Origin: Crocosphaera sp.
GTDB lineage: Bacteria; Cyanobacteriota; Cyanobacteriia; Cyanobacteriales; Microcystaceae
Reading direction: 5' to 3'
DNA: 64,000 nucleotides
NCBI GenBank assembly: GCA_030065205.1
Contig: JASJDN010000008.1
Location: 23,849 to 87,848, forward strand
The position numbers were made by a program, and so were the translations under genes. Of this stretch, positions 54,749 through 63,980 are shown piece by piece. Under the pieces are notes generated by a model. It saw nothing but the letters and a program-made list of their open reading frames with translations. It made no database searches and was not told the DNA's origin. Within the stretch, counting starts at the first letter, position 1. Every line of letters begins with the position of its first letter.

Positions 54749-57226
54749 CTAACTAACTTTGAATTGTTTGACCGCCGCTTCTAGTGTTTGGGCGACTTGG
54801 GCGGTTTCTTGCATGGACTGGGCTACCGTTTGAGAAGCAGTGGACCGTTGTTGAGATTGTTGGGCGATGTGCTGCATCAGTTCGGTTACGGTACGAGAAG
54901 TGTCCGTTTGGGAAACCGTTGCTTGAGAAATCGATTGCATTAACTCATTAATGGTCTGAGAACGCTCTAGAATCCTCTGTAACCGTTGTTTGGTCCCTTC
55001 AACAAGGCGGGTACTATCTACCACCTGAGACGTACCTAATTCCATCGCTTGTGTTACTTCCTGGGTTTCTGTTTGAATGGCTTCAACGATGTGACTAATC
55101 TCTTTCGTCGCTGCGGCCGACTGTTCTGCTAAGGCCCCTACTTGTTCGGCTACCATCATGAACCCTTCCCCTTCTTTCCCGGCACGACGGGCTTCTACAC
55201 TGGCGTTAATGGCTAATAAGTTGGTTTTCAGTGCCATTTCCTCAATTAAGGAGACAACCTGAGAAATCTTTTGAGAGGACTCCCCTAACCGCTTCATTTT
55301 CTTGGCCGTCTCCCCTACGGTTGTTCGTAACTGGAAAATACTATTTACAGTTTCATCCATCGCTTTTGTCGATTCTTGGGTGACGGTATAGGTGTCATCG
55401 ACTAGGGTGGCTGCTTGGTTCGCGTTGTTAGCAACCGCTTCAATAGAATGGGACATTTCTTCAACAGAACCCAAGGTTTGACTGGTGGCTTCGGCTTCTT
55501 CAATGGCCTGTTGGGCTAAGGTTTGGATGGACTGTCCATTTTCCCCTAACGATGAACTAACTTGAGTGCTGGAGGTTTTTACTTGGATCGCAATGTCTTT
55601 GAGGCTATCGATAATCGCGTTAAATAAGTCAGCGATCGTACTCATTTCCATCGAGGTTAAGTCAGCGCGAACGGTGAGATCCCCATCCATTGCACCTCCC
55701 ACGTCTCCTAGCAATTGAGCAATTTCGTGTTCGAGTTTCTCTTTGGCTTGTCGTTGTCCTTCGGCTTCTTGTTGTCGTTGGGCTAAGTTACTGTCAATAT
55801 TTTGCGCCATTTCGTTGAGGTTACGGGTTAACACCCCAATTTCATCCTGGCGATCGCTTGCTTCGAGACGTACCCCAGGTTCCCCAGAAGCCACTTTACC
55901 AGCAAAGTTGGTTAGTTGTTTCAATTGACGAGAAATCCCCGTATCTGAGGGGGTAACGATGAGAATCACCCCAAAAATCAGCAACACTCCACCCCCAATA
56001 CTGTAACCCAGCCAAGTGATTTGTCGTAGATTCTGATTCACTTCTGTCATGGGAGTTCCTACATAAGCAATACCAATCGGTTTGGCTTGTTCGCTATTAA
56101 TTTGCTGGCTATGATCATAAATGGGACTATATCCCGTTAAATAGTCAATCCCAATAATATTGGCTTGTCCTTTATAAACCTGGGCTTTATTTAAGACGGT
56201 ATCTGCTACCTCACGAGATACCCTAGTTCCAATCGCTCTGGTGGTTTCGTCGGTATAAGGCACATTGGTACTCACCCGCCAATCTTGAGCGAAAATCGTG
56301 GCAGTAGGAACTCCAGTTACATCTTTGAGACGATCAACCATCTCAAAGTTACGATTAACCAAGGTTCCGACAATAGCGGTTCCCACTTTGTTGTTGGCTA
56401 ATTTAATGGGTTGGGTGGCCATCAAAACAAAGCCAGCTTTCCCTTGGTCAATATCAAAGGTGTCTTCGGGATAGGGTTTTTGGGGATCAGGTAAACCTTC
56501 TATTTTCTGTTGACGTAAGCCAATGAAGGCTTGTTTTTCTAGTCCTAACCGTTGCAAAACTTGGGCATTGAGTAATTCAAACCCCGATAAGGGACGAGAT
56601 AAGGTCAAAGTATTGTTGACAATGGGAACATCTTTGAGAGAGATACCAGAGTCTAATTTAACGGGTTCTAAAGCTGTTTTGGCAGATTCATCACTGGGTA
56701 ACGAAGGATAATTATCAAAGTTTCCTGTTACGCTTTGTATAGACTGAGCAATGGTGTTTCCTTGATCATCGGTAATGAGATAGAAACTGGCATTGGGTTG
56801 TTGTTTTTGGGTAGCTGTAATTAAAGCTTGGAGTTCTTGTAATTGAGATGTTTCGGCTGTGGCTGGATTAATTTTCGATGCCTGAACCGAAAGAGCTAAG
56901 GTATTGGCAGTTGCTTCGAGTTGTTGTTTTTGGGCATTAATTTCTTCTTCGAGTAATACTAAGTCAGTGTTTAACACTTCTTGTAAATTACTGACCGCTT
57001 CTCGTCTCGCAGAAGAGGAAATCCCTTGAGTTACTGCAATTGCGGGAATGGTTGCAGCGACTAATAGTAAGGCCGTAATTTTTGTCCGTAGGGGTAAGTT
57101 ATTCCAAAATTTAACTAATTGATTGGATTTTGAAGAAGGTTTCTTGGGGGAAGTCTCTGGGGTAACCGTGTCAAACGGGACAGTGTTTGACAAGTCTAAG
57201 TTGGTTTTTGGAGAAGATTGAGTCAT
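54749..57226 (-). CDS. Methyl-accepting chemotaxis protein 1 (PilJ-like)
   Basis: 825 residues. TM1 about 49-68, dCache-like periplasmic domain to about 400, TM2 about 403-425, HAMP (about 428-480) and a second HAMP-like segment, then the MCP signalling domain with a complete hairpin tip (NASVEARRAGKEGEGFMMVA). The 10-bp gap to cheA implies one operon. Residue choice EARRAG differs slightly from the usual EAARAG. Confidence 0.93.
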   Translation of the reverse strand: MTQSSPKTNLDLSNTVPFDTVTPETSPKKPSSKSNQLVKFWNNLPLRTKITALLLVAATIPAIAVTQGISSSARREAVSNLQEVLNTDLVLLEEEINAQKQQLEATANTLALSVQASKINPATAETSQLQELQALITATQKQQPNASFYLITDDQGNTIAQSIQSVTGNFDNYPSLPSDESAKTALEPVKLDSGISLKDVPIVNNTLTLSRPLSGFELLNAQVLQRLGLEKQAFIGLRQQKIEGLPDPQKPYPEDTFDIDQGKAGFVLMATQPIKLANNKVGTAIVGTLVNRNFEMVDRLKDVTGVPTATIFAQDWRVSTNVPYTDETTRAIGTRVSREVADTVLNKAQVYKGQANIIGIDYLTGYSPIYDHSQQINSEQAKPIGIAYVGTPMTEVNQNLRQITWLGYSIGGGVLLIFGVILIVTPSDTGISRQLKQLTNFAGKVASGEPGVRLEASDRQDEIGVLTRNLNEMAQNIDSNLAQRQQEAEGQRQAKEKLEHEIAQLLGDVGGAMDGDLTVRADLTSMEMSTIADLFNAIIDSLKDIAIQVKTSSTQVSSSLGENGQSIQTLAQQAIEEAEATSQTLGSVEEMSHSIEAVANNANQAATLVDDTYTVTQESTKAMDETVNSIFQLRTTVGETAKKMKRLGESSQKISQVVSLIEEMALKTNLLAINASVEARRAGKEGEGFMMVAEQVGALAEQSAAATKEISHIVEAIQTETQEVTQAMELGTSQVVDSTRLVEGTKQRLQRILERSQTINELMQSISQATVSQTDTSRTVTELMQHIAQQSQQRSTASQTVAQSMQETAQVAQTLEAAVKQFKVS

Positions 57227-57230
57227 TTTC

Positions 57231-57272
57231 AGTTATCAGTTATCAGTTATCGGTTATCAGTCATCAGTTATC
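57231..57272. repeat. Six AGTTATC-type heptamers between the two MCP genes
   Basis: AGTTATC x3, GGTTATC, AGTCATC, AGTTATC in tandem (57231-57272), filling almost all of the 57-bp gap between the MCP genes. Belongs to the heptameric STRR class. Confidence 0.9.
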
Positions 57273-57283
57273 AGTTGTGTTCA

Positions 57284-59758
57284 CTACTTTTCAACTTTGA
57301 ACTGTTCAACGGCGGCCTCTAATTCTTGGGCAACCTGAGCCGTTTCTTCCATCGAATGGGCGACGGTTTCTGACGCAACTAACCGTTGTTTGGAATATTG
57401 AGCCATTTGTTCCATTAACTGGGTAACGGTTTGAGAGGTATCTGTCTGAGAAATGGTGGCATCAGAAATGGATTTCATCAGGTCATTAATGTTACGAGAA
57501 CGCTCTAAAACCTGTTCTAGTTGCCCTTTGGTGGCTTCGACTAATTGGGTGGTATCGTTCACTTGAGTCGTCCCCAAGGTCATGTTATAAGCCACTTCTT
57601 GGGTTTCTCGTTGAATATTGGCGACAATATTAGCAATTTCTCTGGTAGCTGTGGCAGACTGTTCCGCTAACAAGGCCAGTTGTTCCCCGAAAATAGCAAA
57701 CCCTTCTCCCTGTTCCCCGGAACGTCCCGCATTAATGGCTAAGAGGTTCGTTTTTAAGGTCATTTCTTCGATTAAAGAAACAACCTGAGAAATCTTTTGC
57801 GAAGATTTTTCTAATTGCTCCATTTTTTCGGCGGTTTGGGCAATGGTTGTCTTCAAACTGACAATACTATTGACGGTGTCATCCATGGCCTTTGACCCTT
57901 CTTGGGTTACGTGATAGGTGTCGTCGGCAAGGGTGGCGGCTTGGTTAGCGTTGACAGCGACTGCTTGGATAGACTGGGACATCTCATCCACCGATCCCAA
58001 GGTTTTTAGGGTTGCCTCAGCTTCTTGAGACGCTTGTTGGGCTAAGCGTTCAATAGACTGTTTATCCTCTCCCAAGGCGGTATTTACCCTAGCACTAGAG
58101 TTTTTCACTTGAATAGCAATGTCTTGCAGACTGTCAATCACAGCGTTAAATAAGTCGGCAACGGTACTCATTTCCATGGAGGTTAAACTAGCACGAACCG
58201 TAAGATCCCCATCCACTGCCTCTTGTAATTCTTCTAGGAGTTGATAAATTTCTTGTTCGAGTTGTTCTTTTTCTTGTTGTTTCTGTTGCGCTACAGTAAC
58301 TTGTTCCTGTACCAGTCCTTTAACCTTTGTTACTAAGTTATTAAAGCTATCTCCTAAGATTCGAGTTTCTTGGGTTCCTTCTAAGGGAACTTCAACGTCT
58401 AAGTCTCCCTCTGCTGCTTGTTCTGCTTTCTTCACCAAATTGGTTAAAGGTTCCGATAATTTTTGGGACAACAGAATAATCATGCCAGTGGCGACACCTC
58501 CTAAAACCAAAGCGGTTAAGGCAAAAATAGTCGTCAGTTTACGTCCTTGTGCTGCAATTTCTGCTTCTTCAATAGAAGAAACCACAATTAACTCTGTATC
58601 AGGAATCTGTTTGATATGAAAATACTTATCTTGATACTTAAAGGAGAGGATATTCCGTTCTGTAACCAAACTGGCTGTTTCTTCTTGTTCTTCTCCTTCA
58701 AATTTAACCTTGGAGATACCATTACGCCCTTCTAAGCTCATAAAAGCTTGTTCTAGCTGTTGATTATTTTGGGATAGTTGGCCTTCTGATTCTTGATTTT
58801 CTGTTTTATTAATGGTCTGATCAAACAATCGAATTGCTTTGGCAATCACATCCCCACCAACAAGATCCCCTAATTCAGTGACCTCTTCGACAGTCAAGGT
58901 ATTTAATACTTTAGTTTCATTGTTCTCAACAACGTCAACCAATTGTAAAGTTTGGGTTTCTAATAATCTCACGCCAATGGTTAAGGCCAACTTTTCATCT
59001 AGTTTGGCAATAGAAACACCTATTTTAGTAACCCCCAACACCTCTTTGGTTTGGGGATGTTTTACCGTATTAACCAGTTCTAAAATAGCTGACTGAGTGG
59101 ATTCATCAAATTCTGGTTCCAGGATGGTTGCCCCTTGTTTTTCCCCAATTTGCCACCATTGTTCATCCTTTTGAACAAAGTCTGAAGTGGGAAGATTATA
59201 ACCCACATTATAACCATTACGTTCTGTGAGAATAATTTCAGCGAGATCATTCGCTTTAGCAATGGTTGCCAGATAATTGTTGAGATTTGGGTTAGGAGAA
59301 AGCAATTTATCACTGGCAAATTCTTGTTCCACTTGGTCAATGGGTTGTTGTAATAATCCCAAAGTATTGACTTTTTCTGTACCAGATTGCAAACTGTCTA
59401 CCACATAAGGACTGCTTCCTAATACATCACTTACCTTAAACGCTTGTTCTAGAAATTGTTTGGTTAAAGAACTCGTCTCAACCATCGTTTTTTCTGTGTC
59501 TTCAAAAATGTCTTGTTTTCTATCAGCATAAACGGTTTGAACGGTAATCTGACTGGCAATGCCTAAGGGAATCAAAACCGTGGGTAAAATCGTGATTAGT
59601 AAGCGTCGACGGAGGGTTACTGCTTTTTTAAGGGTTGGTTTCTTTTGGTCAGTTTGGGATGGGGAAATAGGCTGTTGGGTTGATTCCAATATTAAATGAT
59701 CTGTATCTTGAGAATCATGCCATGAAACTAAATTGAGAAACTTTTCTTGAATAGTCAT
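57284..59758 (-). CDS. Methyl-accepting chemotaxis protein 2, hairpin tip 4 residues short
   Basis: 824 residues, same architecture as the paralogue: TM1 about 50-73, long periplasmic sensor, TM2 about 407-430, HAMP and signalling coiled coil. At the tip (57711-57745) it reads LAINAGRSGEQGEG where the paralogue reads LAINASVEARRAGKEGEG, so four residues that include the conserved Glu are missing in frame. This part contacts CheA and CheW. The paralogy (the cytoplasmic halves are highly similar) shows a gene duplication. Confidence 0.92.
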   Translation of the reverse strand: MTIQEKFLNLVSWHDSQDTDHLILESTQQPISPSQTDQKKPTLKKAVTLRRRLLITILPTVLIPLGIASQITVQTVYADRKQDIFEDTEKTMVETSSLTKQFLEQAFKVSDVLGSSPYVVDSLQSGTEKVNTLGLLQQPIDQVEQEFASDKLLSPNPNLNNYLATIAKANDLAEIILTERNGYNVGYNLPTSDFVQKDEQWWQIGEKQGATILEPEFDESTQSAILELVNTVKHPQTKEVLGVTKIGVSIAKLDEKLALTIGVRLLETQTLQLVDVVENNETKVLNTLTVEEVTELGDLVGGDVIAKAIRLFDQTINKTENQESEGQLSQNNQQLEQAFMSLEGRNGISKVKFEGEEQEETASLVTERNILSFKYQDKYFHIKQIPDTELIVVSSIEEAEIAAQGRKLTTIFALTALVLGGVATGMIILLSQKLSEPLTNLVKKAEQAAEGDLDVEVPLEGTQETRILGDSFNNLVTKVKGLVQEQVTVAQQKQQEKEQLEQEIYQLLEELQEAVDGDLTVRASLTSMEMSTVADLFNAVIDSLQDIAIQVKNSSARVNTALGEDKQSIERLAQQASQEAEATLKTLGSVDEMSQSIQAVAVNANQAATLADDTYHVTQEGSKAMDDTVNSIVSLKTTIAQTAEKMEQLEKSSQKISQVVSLIEEMTLKTNLLAINAGRSGEQGEGFAIFGEQLALLAEQSATATREIANIVANIQRETQEVAYNMTLGTTQVNDTTQLVEATKGQLEQVLERSRNINDLMKSISDATISQTDTSQTVTQLMEQMAQYSKQRLVASETVAHSMEETAQVAQELEAAVEQFKVEK

Positions 59759-59839
59759 TAATCTTTACTGATGATAATGAACAATTAACTAATAAACATT
59801 AGTTTGATAAAAGGTAATTTGTGAACCGTTAATCTGCGA

Positions 59840-60391
59840 TTACGATTGATTAATCGTTTGGTCAACAACGGCAGCTAAATTAAGAATAGGTAGGGATTTA
59901 CCCGATTCCATGATGTTTCCCCTGATATAAGGGTTTAACTGAGAAGAAATGTCTGGTTGAGAAGGAATAATTTGCTCAGACATCACCCGCATTACCCCTT
60001 GAATACGAGGAACAACAAAACCCAGAAGCATTTCTTGGTTGGGGTTCGCCGTTTGAGACATCAAAGAGGAGATGCGAAGCACAATGATCTGATAGGTTTG
60101 TAATAAGGGACAAGGGGATGACAATCCTAACCGATGAGACAGATCGATCAGCAAAAAAACGCGATCGCGGGAAGTCATTAACCCCATGACAAAAGAGGGC
60201 ATATTGGGAATAAACGTAATTTGTTCCCCAGGTACTAATAAAGATTCTTGGACAAACTCCATAGACACTAACCCACTAATTTGAGGAGTTAGTTGACAAC
60301 GTAAATAGGGTTCTCCCTGTACGTCGGGAGTTTCAAACAGTTGGGGAAGGAGTTCTTGTAAACGAGAAAGCGAACTGGTGGCTGTGGACAT
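59840..60391 (-). CDS. CheW-like coupling protein (PilI-like)
   Basis: 183 residues from the ATG at 60391. CheW fold signature PEYxRF-like regions are diverged (PYLRCQLTPQISGLV; FIPNMPSFVMGLMTSRDRVFLLIDLSHRLGL). It links the MCPs to the CheA-like kinase. It precedes MCP2 by 81 bp. Confidence 0.85.
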   Translation of the reverse strand: MSTATSSLSRLQELLPQLFETPDVQGEPYLRCQLTPQISGLVSMEFVQESLLVPGEQITFIPNMPSFVMGLMTSRDRVFLLIDLSHRLGLSSPCPLLQTYQIIVLRISSLMSQTANPNQEMLLGFVVPRIQGVMRVMSEQIIPSQPDISSQLNPYIRGNIMESGKSLPILNLAAVVDQTINQS

Positions 60392-60509
60392 GGTTATCAA
60401 AAAGTAAGAGGATAAGAGATAATAGCTAAAAAAGGAATGTCTGCTTTAATTACCTCTTAACCTTGAGGGCAGTAGCTTCAATATATTTGCCAGCAAATGA
60501 TAAAACTGT

Positions 60510-60544
60510 GATTGTAATCGCACTGTATCAGTGAGATTACAATC
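60510..60544. terminator. Stem-loop between cheY-like and cheW-like genes
   Basis: GATTGTAATC (60510-60519) pairs with GATTACAATC (60535-60544); inside, CACTG pairs with CAGTG around TAT. It ends 8 bases from the stop of the cheY-like gene and is followed on the plus strand by seven T. Likely attenuates read-through so that the regulator is made in excess over the structural proteins. Confidence 0.65.
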
Positions 60545-60552
60545 TTTTTTTG

Positions 60553-60915
60553 TCACCTCATGGCAGCTTGTAAGGCAGTAATAATGTCTTCTTCGGTACA
60601 GGGTTTAACCACATACCCTTTAACCCCCTGTTTACTGGCCCACATCTTATCAACGTCACGGTTTTTTGCCGTACAAGCGACCACAGGAATATCTGCGGTT
60701 TCGGGTTTTTTCTTGAGTTGACGACAGAGATCCAACCCTCCCATGTTAGGCATCATCCAGTCTGTGAGAATGGCATCGGGTTTACTCTTAATGACTTTTT
60801 CTAACGCTTCTTTACCATCGGTTGCGGTAATCACCTGATAACCGGCTTTGATTAAATATTGGCTGATGAGGTCTAATTCAGCCTTCATATCATCGACGAC
60901 TAATATTGTATTCAT
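60553..60915 (-). CDS. CheY-like single-domain response regulator (PilH-like)
   Basis: 120 residues, one receiver domain: VVDDMKAELDLISQ, D-box LTDWMMPNMGGLDL and K in VVKPCTEEDI. First gene of the chemotaxis cluster; gene order CheY, CheW, MCP, CheA, PatA is like the Synechocystis pil/tax3 locus. Upstream 258 bp to glmS carry its promoter. Confidence 0.93.
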   Translation of the reverse strand: MNTILVVDDMKAELDLISQYLIKAGYQVITATDGKEALEKVIKSKPDAILTDWMMPNMGGLDLCRQLKKKPETADIPVVACTAKNRDVDKMWASKQGVKGYVVKPCTEEDIITALQAAMR

Positions 60916-61173
60916 TGGCTAGATAGAATTGTGTTGATTATCGGAATTATTCTTAATTTTCCCAAGATTTTAGCTAAAATTTCTAGTTAAGAATGCTTAT
61001 TATTTTTTTGCCTAATTTACTGGTTACATAATTTCACTGAAACATAAAAAAGCTCAACCACGTCTATGTAGCCTATGACCTAAGATCAGTTATCAATCAA
61101 TCATAAAACCCTGGTCATTTTTGACATCATAATCGACAATTAATACATTAATCATCTAGCTATATATAAAATT

Positions 61174-63060
61174 ATGTGTGGAATTGTGGGCTATATTGGC
61201 ACAAAAACAGCAACCGACGTATTAATCGACGGTTTAGAGAGATTAGAATACAGAGGCTATGATTCAGCCGGTATTGCCACCGTTTTAGAAGGTAATATCC
61301 ACTGTACCAGAGCAAAAGGTAAACTCTATAACCTACGAGAAAAGCTAGAACGAGAAGTTAATCCTTCGCAAATGGGAATTGGCCACACCCGTTGGGCCAC
61401 CCACGGTAAACCCGAAGAACATAACGCCCATCCTCATCGAGATAATAGTCAACGGGTGGCTGTTGTGCAGAATGGTATTATCGAAAATCATCAAGAATTA
61501 CGGGAAGAACTGATTAATAACGGGTGTGAATTTGCTTCCGAAACCGATACAGAAGTCATTCCCCATTTAATTGCTCAATATCTCCCCGAAACTATTGATT
61601 ATGATGGGTTATTAGAAGCGGTACAACAAGCCATCCACCGTCTCAATGGGTCTTTTGCGATCGCTGTTATTTGTGCAGACTACCCTGATGAGATTATTGT
61701 GGCACGTCATCAAGCCCCTTTGATTATTGGCTTTGGCCAAGGGGAATTTTTCTGCGCTTCCGATGTGACGGCGGTCGTGCCTCATACCCATGCGGTTTTG
61801 TCCTTGGAAAACGGCGAAATTGCCCGTTTAACCCCCCTCGGCGTAGAAGTTTACGATTTTGACCTAAAACGTCTCAGAAAGCTCCCTAGAACCCTCGACT
61901 GGAACATTACCACCGTTGAAAAACAAGGGTTTCGTCATTTCATGCTCAAAGAAATTTATGAGCAGCCTTCCGTGGTAAGAAGTTGTTTAGAAACCTATTT
62001 AGATCCTAGCTGGAGTATAGAAAATGGACAAGAAAAAAGCCCCATTAATTTAGGGTTAGCTGCTGAACTGTGTGACAATGTAGATTATATTCAAATTGTA
62101 GCTTGTGGCACCAGTTGGAACGCAAGTATGGTGGGTAAATATTTGCTAGAACAATTAGCGGGTATTCCCACAATGGTACAGTATGCGTCAGAGTTTCGTT
62201 ATTCTCCTGCACCCATGTTAGGAAATACCCTCACTATCGGGGTTACACAGTCAGGGGAAACGGCTGATACTTTAGCCGCATTAGAGATGGAAAAACAGCG
62301 CAGAATGGGCTTAGAATTTCCCTATGATGCACGAATTTTAGGCATTACTAACCGTCCCGAAAGTACCCTTGCTCACATGGTAGATCGCATTATTAATACC
62401 CAAGCAGGGATAGAAATTGGGGTTGCTGCAACCAAGAGTTTTATTGCACAGTTAATGGGGTTTTATTGCTTGGCATTAGAATTAGCTTATCGTCGTAAAC
62501 ATTTGAGTTTAGAGAAGTTTGAAACTTTAGTGAAGGGGTTAAGAGAATTACCCAATCAAATCGAACTTATTTTAAGTCAACAAGAAAAACAAATCGAAGA
62601 ATTGGCACACGAATTTATCGATACTCAAGACTTTATTTTCTTAGGAAGAGGCATTAATTTTCCCATTGCCTTAGAAGGATCATTAAAGTTAAAAGAAATC
62701 AGTTATATTCATGCTGAAGGCTATCCCGCAGGGGAAATGAAACATGGTCCAATTGCTTTATTAGATGCTAAAGTTCCTGTAGTTGCGATTGCCATGCCAG
62801 GGGATGTTCATGATAAAGTATTATCTAATGCCCAAGAAGCAAAAGCGAGGGATGCACGGTTAATTGGCGTTACATCTGTTGATGATAATGAAGCGCGAGC
62901 AACCTTTGATGACTTGTTATTTGTTCCCCATGTGGATGAACTTTTATCGCCAATAATTGCAGTCATTCCCTTACAATTATTAGCCTATCATATTGCTGCC
63001 AGAAGGGGGTTAGACGTAGATCAACCTCGGAATTTAGCAAAGAGTGTTACTGTGGAATAA
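61174..63060 (+). CDS. glmS: Glucosamine-6-phosphate synthase (attTn7-bearing gene)
   Basis: 628 residues. Cys2 (MCGIVGYIG) is the glutaminase nucleophile, GIGHTRWATHG and RGYDSAGIA follow, two SIS domains (CGTSWNASMVGKYLLEQ) form the isomerase part, and the C-terminus reads DVDQPRNLAKSVTVE as in E. coli. It makes GlcN-6-P for the cell wall. The last codons are the conserved TnsD recognition site of Tn7; a Tn7-like element begins 24 bp after the stop. Confidence 0.97.
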   Translation: MCGIVGYIGTKTATDVLIDGLERLEYRGYDSAGIATVLEGNIHCTRAKGKLYNLREKLEREVNPSQMGIGHTRWATHGKPEEHNAHPHRDNSQRVAVVQNGIIENHQELREELINNGCEFASETDTEVIPHLIAQYLPETIDYDGLLEAVQQAIHRLNGSFAIAVICADYPDEIIVARHQAPLIIGFGQGEFFCASDVTAVVPHTHAVLSLENGEIARLTPLGVEVYDFDLKRLRKLPRTLDWNITTVEKQGFRHFMLKEIYEQPSVVRSCLETYLDPSWSIENGQEKSPINLGLAAELCDNVDYIQIVACGTSWNASMVGKYLLEQLAGIPTMVQYASEFRYSPAPMLGNTLTIGVTQSGETADTLAALEMEKQRRMGLEFPYDARILGITNRPESTLAHMVDRIINTQAGIEIGVAATKSFIAQLMGFYCLALELAYRRKHLSLEKFETLVKGLRELPNQIELILSQQEKQIEELAHEFIDTQDFIFLGRGINFPIALEGSLKLKEISYIHAEGYPAGEMKHGPIALLDAKVPVVAIAMPGDVHDKVLSNAQEAKARDARLIGVTSVDDNEARATFDDLLFVPHVDELLSPIIAVIPLQLLAYHIAARRGLDVDQPRNLAKSVTVE

Positions 63061-63093
63061 TTATTAGCTTCAAGTTTTAAATCTTGTAGAGTG

Positions 63094-63194
63094 ACAATAA
63101 AGTTGGAAACTTTCCAATAAAGTTGGAAACTTAAGTCTGGAGTGACAATATAGTTAGAAACTTTAAAAAAAGTAACAATAAAGTTGGAAACTTA
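63094..63194. repeat. Four ~20-bp TnsB-binding-site-like repeats
   Basis: Consensus ACAATAAAGTTGGAAACTTT. Copies at 63094-63113, 63114-63133 (directly adjacent), 63145-63164 (two changes) and 63175-63194. The spacings (20, 31 and 30 bp) fit TnsB sites of a right end; an IRs-type CRISPR array is excluded by length. Confidence 0.85.
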
Positions 63195-63229
63195 ACCGTA
63201 CAATAATAGTGACTCTATATTGTACGGTT
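63194..63229. promoter_or_regulatory. 11-bp inverted repeat just upstream of tnsA
   Basis: AACCGTACAAT (63194-63204) and ATTGTACGGTT (63219-63229) are perfect complements with a 14-bp spacer, 5 bases before the tnsA ATG. It touches the last TnsB-site copy, so it may be a repressor operator or TnsB autoregulation site for the tns genes. Confidence 0.6.
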
Positions 63230-63234
63230 TTCTC

Positions 63235-63951
63235 ATGGCTAGAAATAGATATGATTGGACTCAAGATAAGTTCGAGCGATATGTAAAAGAAGGACGAGGT
63301 ACAGGTACAGGAAAAGACTACAAACCTTGGATAACGATTACAGATTTTCCTTCCGTGGGTAGAGTATCAAGACTGCTTGGATGGAAAAGTAATCGCATAC
63401 ATCATCTAATGTCAGACTGGGAATCAAGACTTTTCTATTTGTTGGAATGGAGTAACAAAGTTGAAGATATTAGAGAACAATACCCATTATTAAATCTGGA
63501 TCTGGCAATGGAAATTGCCAAAGAAATGGGAATTAAGTATCCGGTAAACACCAAAAATAATACTCCTTATGTATTGACAACTGATTTTATGTTGACAGTC
63601 CAACAGGGTCAGCAATCTGTTCAAGTTGCTCGTACATTCAAAACCATCAAAGACCTTAGCAAGAAAAGAACCATAGAAAAATTAGAATTAGAAAGACGAT
63701 ATTGGCGAAAGCACAATATTGATTGGGCGATCGTAACCGAGGAAGAAATCCCGAAAATTTGTGCCTCGAATATTAAATGGATTCATTCCGATTATCACTG
63801 GAATTTATCGGATGAGCAAAATCAGATAAATCTATATGACTTCAAGAATATGCTCAAGGAACTTACTTTTCACGGGATCTTTTTCGGTTGTCAGGCGATC
63901 GCCAAATTCCCATTCTCCAAGGCTGATTCTCTCGTTACTCATTTTCATTAA
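63235..63951 (+). CDS. tnsA: TnsA endonuclease of the Tn7-like element
   Basis: 238 residues from ATG 63235. The catalytic triad of E. coli TnsA (E63, D114, K132) has counterparts E63 (SDWESRLFYLL), D117 (LTTDFML) and K136 (VARTFKTIKD). C-terminal DNA-binding region follows (EKLELERRYWRKHNIDWAIV). TnsA cuts the 5' ends so that transposition is cut-and-paste rather than copy-in. Its presence excludes the TnsA-less type V-K CAST class. Last codons overlap a 17-bp inverted repeat. Confidence 0.93.
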   Translation: MARNRYDWTQDKFERYVKEGRGTGTGKDYKPWITITDFPSVGRVSRLLGWKSNRIHHLMSDWESRLFYLLEWSNKVEDIREQYPLLNLDLAMEIAKEMGIKYPVNTKNNTPYVLTTDFMLTVQQGQQSVQVARTFKTIKDLSKKRTIEKLELERRYWRKHNIDWAIVTEEEIPKICASNIKWIHSDYHWNLSDEQNQINLYDFKNMLKELTFHGIFFGCQAIAKFPFSKADSLVTHFH

Positions 63952-63980
63952 GCATCAATTAATGAGAATCAGCCTTGGAG
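63915..63980. repeat. 17-bp perfect inverted repeat across the tnsA 3' end
   Basis: CTCCAAGGCTGATTCTC (63915-63931) and its exact complement at 63964-63980, spaced by 32 bp that include the tnsA stop. The second arm merges with GGAGGAAAAC, which looks like a Shine-Dalgarno for the next gene. It may be a hairpin that couples or limits translation of the downstream gene. Confidence 0.75.

Noticed and set aside
63094..63194. Direct repeats that could be read as a CRISPR array
   Set aside because: Only four copies, two of them directly adjacent without spacer, and placed at a transposon end beside tnsA; TnsB sites explain them better.
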